Shown in pieces: positions 55,768 through 64,000 of a DNA stretch of 64,000 bases. The DNA lies in contig OY751492.1 of assembly GCA_963565915.1 (NCBI GenBank), positions 496,001-560,000 on the forward strand, written 5' to 3'. This stretch comes from Entoloma clypeatum. Taxonomy: Eukaryota; Basidiomycota; Agaricomycetes; Agaricales; Entolomataceae. Both the position numbers and the translations under genes were made by a program. Every line of letters starts with the position of its first letter. Position 1 is the stretch's first letter. The notes under the pieces were generated by a model, which was not told the origin of the DNA, searched no databases, and worked only from the letters and a program-made list of their open reading frames with translations.

Positions 55768-57261
55768 GCCCAGGGTCTGAAGAAGAATCCTCACTGGTAC
55801 CAGCAGGAAAATGGCATCACCTACGCAGGAGAACGAGTCTATGTTCCACCAGACCCACAATTGCGCCAAGAACTGATGTTTGAAGCGCACGACGCACCAG
55901 TGGCAGGACATCCAGGACAATATCGAACACATGAACTCCTCACTCGCACCTACTGGTGGCCCACCATCCTACATGACGTAAAGAAGTATGTGAAAGGGTG
56001 TGACACCTGTCAACGTAACAAGATCAGCTGCCAAAGGAGACATGCCCCTCTACACCCTAACACCACGCCAAGTCAACCATGGGAAGACATAGGGATTGAC
56101 GTCGTGGGACCGATACCAGAATCTGATGGGAAGAACGCAATTCTGGTCATCACGGACAGACATTCAAAGATGCTTCATCTCATCCCGACAACCGTGGAAC
56201 TATCGGCTGAAGGATTAGCCAAGATCTATCGGGACCAGATATGGAAGCTTCATGGAATCCCTAAGAAGATCATTAGCGACAGAGGACCACAGTTCGCCAC
56301 GAAGTTCATGGAGATACTTTGCCGCATGTTGGGAATCAAGAGAAACCTGTCCACTGCATACCATCCACAAACTGATGGACAAGCTGAACGATCGCATCAG
56401 GAAACCGAGGTGTTCTTACGAAACTTTGTCAACCATCTACAAGATGATTGGGCAGAATGGATCGCAATCGCAGAATTCCAGTACAATGACAAAGAACATC
56501 AAGCGACAAAGTACACACCATTCTATCTCAACTACGGTCTGCATCCTTGGAAGGGAGAACTTGTGTTGGAAGACACCAATCCAGCGGCAAACGACTTCTT
56601 GAAAAAACTCAAACAGGCACGAGAAGAAGCCAACGCAGCACTGAAACAGGCCCAGGATCAGATGAAGAAAACAGTTGACACACGACGAAGCCCGTCTCGG
56701 AATTACCGCATCGGAGACAAGGTGTGGCTGGAAGGGACTAACATCAGGACTGATCATCCCTCAAAGAAACTTGACGCCCTCCGACACGGACCGTTCAAAG
56801 TCCTAGAGAAGAAAGGAGCTAGCGCATACCGTCTTGATCTTCCCAAAACTTGGAAGATGATCCACCCTGTGTTCAACGAGACCCTGTTATCACCATACGA
56901 AACCCCGAAGTATGCCATTCAGAAAAAGAAGCCAGCCCCTGATCCGATCATTGTCGAAGGACGAGAAGAATACCATGTCTCCACGATCCTAGACTCTCAG
57001 AAATTCCGTGGAAAGATCCAGTACCTTGTCCAATGGGAAGGGTATGGCCCAGAAGAGAACACGTGGGAACCTCGGACTAATGTTCAGAACGCTCAAGACT
57101 TGATCCGAGATTTTCATCGGCAAAATACATCGCGTCCACGATAAAAGAACAAACTTTGAGAACCATTTTCCACATCGACTTCTGTCACATCGAGTTCCCC
57201 GCTCCAACTCTTCTCGCCCAACACGCCGTTCTTCTTATACCTTTCAAACATCATTTCTGCC

Positions 57262-57630
57262 ATGTCCAACATCACCGCCGCCTCCACCGATGCTTCCAAT
57301 ATCAACCCCACCATCACCACCCTCATCGGCGAAGCGCTCTCCATGCGCGACCAGATCCATGCGCTCGAAACCTCCGTCGCCGACATCCTCCACCGGCAGA
57401 TGCATATCCGCCTTCATACCCTCTCCGATTTACCAACCGCCCCCACCGCTGAGGAGAAGCTCATCCTCAAAAACTATACCAACACCCTTGCTGTCGAGAA
57501 TCGACGCCTTCGCCTCGCCGTTCGAGGTTTAGAGTTTGCCACGGCGGTAAACGATGAACTGATAAAGGATTGGGGTAACCGAGTTGACCCTGCCTGGGCC
57601 GATCCAAATGGCAACGATGGATGGGAGTAG
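57262..57630 (+). CDS. Gypsy B ORF3, 122-aa predicted helical protein of unknown function
   Basis: Intact counterpart of the Gypsy A ORF3, differing at one residue. It starts 118 nt after the pol stop and ends 37 nt before the 3' LTR. A pyrimidine-rich leader (CTCCAACTCTTCTCGCCC near 57203) precedes the ATG. Maintenance of the full ORF beside a broken pol suggests either recent origin or function in trans. The family is not recognised. Confidence 0.75.
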   Translation: MSNITAASTDASNINPTITTLIGEALSMRDQIHALETSVADILHRQMHIRLHTLSDLPTAPTAEEKLILKNYTNTLAVENRRLRLAVRGLEFATAVNDELIKDWGNRVDPAWADPNGNDGWE

Positions 57631-57667
57631 GTAGTCTGTGAGGACACAGACCTTGAGGAGGGGAACA

Positions 57668-58037
57668 TGTTACGGACTAACGACTACAGACGTATATGCT
57701 TACCTTTTTACTTTTACTCATCGGCCCCCGCTTACACATATCGTATTATACTTTATTTCCTTTAGTATACTTTGCTCCCGCGCTGACTCGCTTTCCGCAG
57801 CTGTCTGACTCATTCCGCAGTCAGCTTACTCATTAGTGCATAGCCTTCCGCAGTCGCCTTACTCATGCGCACTGCCTTCCGCAGTTACTGACTCATTCGC
57901 TACCGCTCATAGTCAGTACTATATAAACCTCATGTACCATAGCTACATTCCTTAGATTAAGCAATCACATTGCTCTTCGCCTTTCCATCTTCCTGCATAC
58001 TCTGCCCGAACCTTGGAACGGTTTGTTACGCATAACA
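57668..58037 (+). repeat. Gypsy B 3' LTR
   Basis: Differs from the 5' LTR at about eight sites, mostly transitions. Followed by the target duplication CCTTC. Confidence 0.94.
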
Positions 58038-58422
58038 CCTTCTTGATCAAAACTCACATCATACTAACTACTGCATCCAGATGGAGGGAAAGCAAGACCC
58101 ATGCCGGTACCCCACGTTGTATGCCATGGCTCTCGACTATCTCCCAATCCAGGCATCTGCTGTTCCTTGTGAGCGTATATTTTCATCAGCTAGTGAGACA
58201 GACACAAAGCGCCGGAACCGAATCCATCCAATCCTGATGAAGGCCCTTCAAATCCTGAAGTTTTCGTTGAAGCGGCAGAGATTGGATTTCATGCAGGGGC
58301 TAGAAACACCAGAGGATGACATGTTATTGTCACCAAGAGACACTCGCGATCATCTCACATCGATGTTGTCTCAAGGCATTTTGGGTGACGAACTTAGACA
58401 AATTGTGGCTCATGATGCATAA

Positions 58423-61400
58423 AAATATATTGTATCTCGTATAACTGAATAATTATGCTTTTTATACACTTAAAGAAAGTAATGAGAACATCAAGCAGCC
58501 GATAAAATGATAAATATATTATTATATAATGACATGCACTGTTTTGGCAATCAATTGATCGGTTCCACAACTCGGGACCGGCTTGCTCCGGCTGCTGAGC
58601 CAAACAGAGTCAAATAAATCAGTTCAGTTGACAAGCCGAGTTGAATATGTGCCAAGCCGTGACTTTGTGAGTCACGGTGCAGCTAGCCGAGTTGTGGCAA
58701 CACTATGCATGAGTATGTCATGGATTGATACATAGAGTTGTCACATCTGTTTCAAACCCTTATTCTAACCAACTCTAATCCCAAGTACTCTAACCATCTA
58801 ACTCTAACTGAACCCTAACTGGACCCTAATCACCAAACACTAACTTTTCCACAGTCACATGACCTGTCAAAAGGGATGAAATACCCTTGCCTGAACATAT
58901 TTCTGAAAGGTCATGTGATCCCAAAAAAGATCACATGACTTTGTCTCTCAGATTTCTCTACTTCTGCTTTTGGTCATGTGACTTGCTTATATAATGATTA
59001 GTCAGCCAGTTGCCCAGTCTGATGTATGAATATAGCATAGGCTGGATATATAGTATATATGAGCCTGGGCAGTTTACCATGGACAGTGGACAGGCTGGAT
59101 GCATCAAGTGTTTTGGGCAACTATCCAGTATTGATGTATAAGCATAGCTGTATCAAGTGGCCTTCAACCCCAAATTCTCCTCCTTCAGAATGTTGACCTC
59201 TTTGAACAACAAATTAGTTCTATTCCCCATCTGCACCTTGATCTCTGTTATTTCTGCCTTCAACATAGCAACACTGTTCTGAGTCAGCTGAGGGTCATAG
59301 CAGTGGTTCAGAAGAGGGTAGTCAGAGCATCTGAAGTGATGATTAATCATTGTCAAGCCCCAGAATAAATTGTTTTTTTTTTTGTTTTTTTTCTCCCTTT
59401 TTGTCTGAGTCGTTTTGGAAGTTGTATTTAGAATGAGGTCCATTTGGGATGTCTTCAAATGAAGCTCGGCTTGCAAATCAATGAAGAAGAAATGTTGGGA
59501 TGCTGGGGGATGGAGAATATCACCATCTTGGTATGATCATCAGAGAGAACATTGGCAAAAGTGAGTGGTGGGTTGATGATGGTGTTGAATGTAGAAACTG
59601 CCACACATATCAGATCAATCATTAAAGTTGGTGTGATCAAAGGCAAACCGGTTGGAAAAAAGATCTCAGTACCTTTAACAAAAGCTGTTCCACTGCCAGC
59701 GTTAATGCTGGCCAGGGCGCTGTCAATAATGGAGTTCCTGATTAATGATGTCTGTTGTCTTGCACAATATTGTATATTGAAGGGGAGGAGAGAGGAGAAG
59801 AGATATGTCAATTATTCAAGTTGAGGGGAACATGATGCATGGCTGTGTGATGAGTGAAAAATTATATCACTATATAAAGGGGTTCTGAGATGTCTGGCTT
59901 CTCATACTTATGTAATCAGGCTGCAGGATTTCAATCGCTATAATGGAGGTGATTAATTGGATTGGTGGCACTCATATTGGCTGAGTACCATTGCCATGTC
60001 TGGCAGGAACTAGTGATGTCCGGCCAGGCTCAAAAGCCCTGAGCCAAGCCAAGCCAAGCCCTCATGAGGGCTTGAGGGGGCTCAGGGCCTGGCTTCACTT
60101 CTCTCAAAGCCCAAAGTCTAGGCTCAGGCCATGGCTTCCTTAATAGGCAATAAACAGAAACAAATATCACAGATACTATGACACAATCAGTTTGTTGATC
60201 CTTTCTTCTGGTGTTTGACTTGACAGTGTCGCAACTTCTGCTACCAAGTGCTACTTCCACAATGTTCAACAGGCTTGATGGATTGCCATCCATTTTGCTT
60301 GGCAATATTCAATTTGACTTTCACTTCTGATCAATACAATGGATCCTTTTTGAGTTCTATAGCTTCTGGTACTGTATATTCCCATCACAATTTCCTTCAG
60401 AAACTGTGCTAGGTCTCTTTCAGTATTCTCAAAGAATTCCAGCTCTTGTGCAATAGACATCCCCTCTCATCACTTGCAAAATATCAGAATACATATAAAA
60501 AACTAAAACCCATATGCAGTGAGATATCATCAGAAATTTGAAATTCGTGAAAGTACTGAAACTCTCAAGGAGAGAATGAAGACTCAGGCTATCTCTTCCC
60601 CTCAATGTGCAATGTCACAATGCCAAAGAAATGAGGTTGATTCTTCAAATATTGTACCAATCACATCTCAAAGCCACCAAATTGTTCACATGGCTTTGAC
60701 TATCCCACTCAATTGACTGCAAATGGACTATATAAGCCTAGCCCTCAAGACCTGGGTGAGACTGCGAAAGGGGCTGGTGAGTACTTCCTGCTGCACCATC
60801 CCCAACCATCACTGTACCACCAGCTGTAGAGACACCCCTGCCACCTCTTACAGTGACCTTCACGTCCCTCACGTCGCAGTTTCTGAGTGACAAGCCACCC
60901 GACCGCGTCATTTATTTGAACAAGCCCCAACTTGAGGTGATGTTGGGCGAGATTCTTGGTTGAGGGATGGATGATGGAAAGAAGGAGGAAGGGAGGAAAC
61001 GAGGGATGAAGGAGGGTTATGAGAAGGGGAAGAAGAAAGATTATGAGAAAGGGAGAGAGGATTTCGTGCTTATCCCGAGCGCGCTGCTACCGCCACCACT
61101 GTCATCATTGTCGGACCCGATCAGGGACTACAAGACATATGTCTGCAAGCTTGCGTCCCAAATATTCTATCTCCAGCCCTTCATCGTTGCCATATGTGAA
61201 GCTGCCTTCAATGCAGGAGAATGAGTTGGGTATGACTCAGGCTTCAACAATGGGTTATCGGAACCTCAAAACAATGACATATTCAAGACTATGACAGCTG
61301 TACAGACCAATCATGAAGATGTTATGAGTCCAGCTCCCAACCCTGTCCAGCATCAAGATGTCTCGAGTCTCTTCATTGGCCGACCACATCGATACACCTG

Positions 61401-62691
61401 TTGAGGCCTCTCTGCAAGCACCTGTCAACTGGGCTGAGGACATGGAATCTCTCCCAATTAGGCCTATCCCACCAATGATTTTGCCTGTCCCACCTACTAT
61501 ACCTAATTCACCAATAATTATATTTCGACGCAGGTCTCTTCATTGGCCGACCACGTCAATATGCCTGTTGAGGCCTCTCCGCAAGCACCTGTCAACTGGG
61601 TTGAGGACATGGAATCTCTCCCAATTACGCCTATCCCACCAATGATTTTGCCTGTCCCACCTACTATATCTAATTTGCCAATAATTCTGCAGCACCATGA
61701 TTTTTCAAGTTTACGTTCACCATCAACAGATCCATTTTCCTCATTACACCGCTGATCCCAATGCAAGGTATCTACACGTCCACCGCCTCGCCATGCCCAA
61801 GATGACCACATTCATGTTCCGCCACATCATTTCCCTCATCAACCAGCTTGCTACACCCCCAGGCAGCCACCACCCAATTTTCAAGACAACGTTCAACATC
61901 ATGAAGATTCTGGACTTGGGGGTGCTCTTGCAGTTCTGAAGGGAGGTCTCAAGGTTTTGGTTTTAGTTCTTGAGGCAATGAGGATGCCGCCATATAAAAG
62001 GGGGAAACCTGGAGTAGGACATAGCCTGACTCCACCATGGTCACATGACCTAGCCAGGTAGACACGAGCCCACCTGTTGTAGAGTACATCTGCTACCATC
62101 TGCTTGCCTTTGCCATGCCTCAGGTGCCGCCTCCAGACCGCCTCCACCTCTCCACCACACATGTCAAAACTCATGTGTTTGGATGGTTTAATCATGTGTG
62201 AACCTATACCAACAGCAAATTATACTAAGTAACATGGCTCTTGTAGACAATTTGTGATATTTGTATGGTTTAACTAAGTTTGACCAACAAATTAATCAAA
62301 CCAATGAAAAATTAAATGGTTAATGATGGCTTGGTGGGGCCCAATGACTACCTTTTCTGCTGATGAAGACAAACAGAATGATCAATCTGATGCAAGCTAT
62401 GAAATATGAGCAGTTCTTGAGAATGCTGAAGAAGTTTGCAGCCAGCACAGGCTTGAAAAGGCATACACAACCCACTCATTCTGTTGCGGCAGGGCACAGT
62501 ACTGATTCATGTATTCACCATTCCATCACCACTGGACCCTGAACCAGGTGAGGTGGTGGGGTGGTTGGGCTGTGGGCGAGAGCATGAGTGTCTTCTGATA
62601 TTGCAAAAGAAAGATGAGACTTGACCATTGAACATATATATTCATCACATGGCAGGTTGATGTGATGATCAAGTACTTGATCGACACCCTC
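58423..62691. other. Right-arm copy of the unannotated duplicated segment
   Basis: Inverse copy of 19596-23254 plus 30255-30864. It contains the hAT end (58705-58687), the GTCACATGAC cluster, the empty Helitron site (59032/59033), the palindrome foldback and the 167-bp tandem duplication. Read on the plus strand here, the Lys/Glu-rich ORF is at 60967-61224 and the Pro-rich repeat ORFs are at 61358-61755. No complete gene is recognised. Confidence 0.5.
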
Positions 62692-62906
62692 TGTTGAGGC
62701 GACACTAAGTCCAACGACGTCGCCAGCACAAACTTAGGAACTTAGAAGATGGAATGTGGAAAGATGAGGAAGGGGCTGTATTGCCAAGAGATCCAGTGGG
62801 AATCTCAAGAGAACAAGCTATCAAATACAAGTGAAAGTACCCTACTTATATATGTAAATACCATGAGGCTGTGTTGAGGCAGCGTCATGCTATGTGACTC
62901 CGGATC
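62692..62906 (-). repeat. Truncated Gypsy D/F-family LTR at the outer end of the right arm
   Basis: 215 bp matching 19381-19595 in inverse orientation, cut off at GATCCGG. The missing part of the LTR marks the outer duplication breakpoint. Confidence 0.9.
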
Positions 62907-62918
62907 TCAATCATTAAC

Positions 62919-63262
62919 CATTCTCTATTCATCCAGGGCCTTGCCCTTAATCATTCTCTATTAGTGTTTCAAGGTCCAGTCTCAAAGACCACAAAGAAGA
63001 CGGAGACCAGACTGAACCAGGGGGTGGTCCTGGTTCATCTTTTTTGAAAAACAAAGACCACCCCCCCTGGTTCTACCCAGTTCATAGGTTTGGACCGGTT
63101 TTTTGGCCAAAAAACTGGTTTAAACTGGTTCTGGTCTTAGCTTTTCAGAGAGACCACTCACCTGGTCTTGGTCTCTGGTCTCAAAGATTTTAGACAAAAA
63201 ACCGGACCAGACTGGACCTTGAAACACTATTCTCTATTCCTCTAGGGCCTTGCCCTTACAGT
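62919..63262. repeat. 33-bp tandem repeat interrupted by the MITE
   Basis: CATTCTCTATTC..C.AGGGCC, continuing TTGCCCTTAA, occurs at 62919-62951 and again from 62952, the second copy being split by the MITE and resuming at about 63238 (TCCTCTAGGGCCTTGCCC). Confidence 0.7.
62962..63229. mobile_element. hAT-type MITE, 268 bp
   Basis: A perfect terminal inverted repeat of 21 bp beginning TAGTGTTTCAAGGTCCAGTC at both ends, and a perfect 8-bp target duplication TTCTCTAT (62954-62961 and 63230-63237). It has no coding capacity and is rich in GGTCTC/CTGGTC repeats. The 8-bp duplication and TAG terminus place it with hAT elements. Confidence 0.93.
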
Positions 63263-63311
63263 TTTGGACACGAGACGATGAAATAGAAGTGCAAAATTTG
63301 TGCCACGAAAA
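63238..63311. other. Short unassigned spacer
   Basis: It holds the end of the 33-bp repeat unit and nothing else recognisable. Confidence 0.4.
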
Positions 63312-63384
63312 GGACTTGAACTCAAGACCTCTAGAGTACAACTATTTATTTTGACAACTTAATCCACTGAGCCACAAGACCATT
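63312..63384 (-). ncRNA. tRNA-derived SINE-like sequence
   Basis: On the minus strand TGGCTCAGTGG (A-box-like) and GAGTTCAAGTCC (B-box-like) are spaced about 48 nt apart, as in RNA polymerase III promoters. The acceptor arm does not close and the T-stem is weak, so this is not a functional tRNA gene. A SINE head or tRNA relic is the best reading. Confidence 0.35.
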
Positions 63385-63922
63385 TGAATTTGTTGCTCAC
63401 ACTGACTCTACATCCCAACTTTTCCACTTCCAAAATAGGCTACAACCAGCTGAATTTTGTCAAATGGCGCATGCACGTGCCTCAATCACATATAGACAGG
63501 CTCTCAATTGCAAGGTCAGGAATGGGTGGATGCATTGTTTGAAAATGATGTTTTTTTGTGTTTGAGGAAACCTGTGATGTACTGTTCATCACGATTTACA
63601 GGTGGGTTTTGATGCATGATTTTGGAATACAGACTTTCTACCATATATATGTCATGTATCTAACTTTATAAATATTTACTATCAGTTGCTAAGTATCTCT
63701 ACATACAGTAAGGACTATTTGTGGGGCTTGTGGTGCCACAGTTTGGGCATTGAAGGCGGGAGTTTCAATGATGCACATCTCTTGGCATTACATGCCGAGC
63801 ACTCTCAACAATGGCCAAAGGTCAAACCATAAATCTGACTGCCAGCAGAATCTTCCCACACTTTTTTTATCCCCCCACCTCCACTCCACTGAGCTCCACT
63901 TCTTCCCAGTGGCTACCACAGG
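63385..63922. other. Unassigned AT-rich sequence
   Basis: I see no ORF of substance, terminal repeat or known element in these 540 bp. Confidence 0.5.
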
Positions 63923-64000
63923 TGCCCAACGGCCCCCTCTAACACCCAACGGCCTCCCTTCATGCCCAATGGCACCCTCTAATGCCCAATGGTCCCACTG
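63923..64000. repeat. 20-bp minisatellite running off the window
   Basis: Units such as TGCCCAACGGCCCCCTCTAA, CACCCAACGGCCTCCCTTCA and TGCCCAATGGCACCCTCTAA follow each other at 20-bp spacing, with a fourth partial unit at the window end. Confidence 0.8.

Larger units (their letters stand above)
47672..57144 (+). pseudogene. Gypsy B pol, split by Copia-2, with nonsense codons
   Basis: The frame opens at 47672, -1 relative to gag. Protease VDSGCERTCI is near 47900. TGA at 48578-48580 and 48641-48643 flank the RT N-terminus (FFINKKDGSK). RT has YMDDIV near 48950, and RNase H ends in TDHKNLEYF near 49600. TAG at 49658-49660 replaces the TGG of Gypsy A. Copia-2 interrupts the linker at 49977. Integrase resumes at 55773 with the zinc finger (HPGQYRTHELLTRTYWWP, CDTCQRNK), core (SDRGPQFATKF, YHPQTDGQAERSHQETE) and a chromodomain ending at 57144. 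Confidence 0.88.
45672..58037 (+). mobile_element. Gypsy B, Tf1/sushi-type chromovirus, split by Copia-2
   Basis: 370-bp LTRs (45672-46041 and 57668-58037; about eight differences) and the target duplication CCTTC (45667-45671 and 58038-58042). Without Copia-2 it is about 6.57 kb, matching Gypsy A. It has gag, pol, extra ORF, polypurine tract (GAGGAGGGGAACA before 57668) and LTR. The higher LTR divergence than Gypsy A suggests a somewhat older insertion. Confidence 0.96.
45215..58422 (+). pseudogene. hAT-2 transposase fragment, 5'-truncated, with Gypsy B in an intron
   Basis: It begins within the region equivalent to 31701 in hAT-1, so the BED finger and first catalytic residues are absent. 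A frame with PSIRRCWIEEHWE lies near 45275, then the exon with ASKYGLQDMLRFDTGAQA (45414-45655). The intron starts GTACATGCC; Gypsy B is inserted in it (TSD CCTTC) and the acceptor CATCCAG is at about 58080. The last exon (58081-58422) has the intact hAT dimerisation domain. It cannot encode a full transposase. Confidence 0.85.
45215..62906. repeat. Right arm of large inverted duplication
   Basis: Mirror image of 19381-31701 without the Helitron, but with Gypsy B (and nested Copia-2) inserted. Both ends are truncated relative to the left arm: the Gypsy D-type LTR breaks at 62906 and the hAT gene begins only from about 45215. In the inner 457 bp I count five substitutions; in the outer ~4.9 kb I noticed only about three. 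Confidence 0.95.

Noticed and set aside
19381..62906. Inverted duplication as a palindromic read artefact
   Set aside because: The arms differ by substitutions and by separate insertions with their own target duplications, which a foldback read would not produce; a larger assembly error still cannot be excluded without reads.
63312..63384. Functional tRNA gene
   Set aside because: The acceptor stem does not pair, the T-stem is weak and no clear anticodon loop can be placed.

Overview
The window looks like a transposon graveyard from an Agaricomycete (mushroom-forming basidiomycete) genome. The grounds are: short ~50-nt GT-AG introns; chromodomain-bearing Ty3/Gypsy elements of the Tf1/sushi type; a basidiomycete-style Helitron with a long Gln-rich N-terminus; intron-rich BED-finger hAT transposases; and stop codons in the older copies that mostly fit CGA-to-TGA (CpG deamination). 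I find no convincing single-copy host gene. Species cannot be told from the sequence.

Layout, left to right. (1) 112-6900: a zinc-cluster/coiled-coil gene split by an intact Ty1/Copia element (Copia-1, 752-6546, TSD GAGTT). It lies antisense beyond the pol end of Gypsy E. (2) 6901-~16.4 kb: Gypsy E (minus strand), itself split by the internally deleted Gypsy F (10007-14132, TSD GATTG). (3) 16.4-19.6 kb: small remnants (MITE-like repeat, an LTR fragment of the Gypsy A/B family, and the 5'-truncated Gypsy D of the F family). (4) 19381-31701: left arm of a long inverted duplication, carrying a 7000-bp Helitron (23255-30254). (5) 30582-~40.4 kb: a complete-looking BED/hAT transposase gene on the minus strand, cut just after its first catalytic Asp motif by Gypsy A (32781-39345, TSD GTTTT). 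(6) ~40.87-45.21 kb: Gypsy C, 3'-truncated and riddled with TGA stops. (7) 45215-62906: right arm of the inverted duplication, a truncated hAT copy with Gypsy B (45672-58037, TSD CCTTC) in one of its introns; Gypsy B is in turn split by the intact Copia-2 (49978-55767, TSD GCCCA). (8) 62907-64000: a hAT-type MITE with a perfect 8-bp TSD, a tRNA-derived SINE-like stretch and a 20-bp minisatellite.

The two duplication arms are collinear with no length change over about 5.3 kb once the insertions are set aside (coordinate sums 82287, 89287 and 76916). This gives a relative history: hAT and Gypsy D LTR first; inverted copying of the left segment to the right; then Helitron (left only) and Gypsy B (right only); then Copia-2 into Gypsy B.

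The most interesting biology is: (a) self-priming signals in three separate Gypsy families, where 10-11 nt placed 2 nt after the 5' LTR are the reverse complement of the predicted 5' end of the transcript; (b) half-tRNA(iMet)-type primer sites and a possible LTR-to-ORF leader intron in the Copia elements; (c) a conserved extra ORF (122 aa) between pol and the 3' LTR in Gypsy A and B; (d) two in-frame TGA codons shared by Gypsy A and B; and (e) the inverted duplication with an exact empty site for the Helitron.
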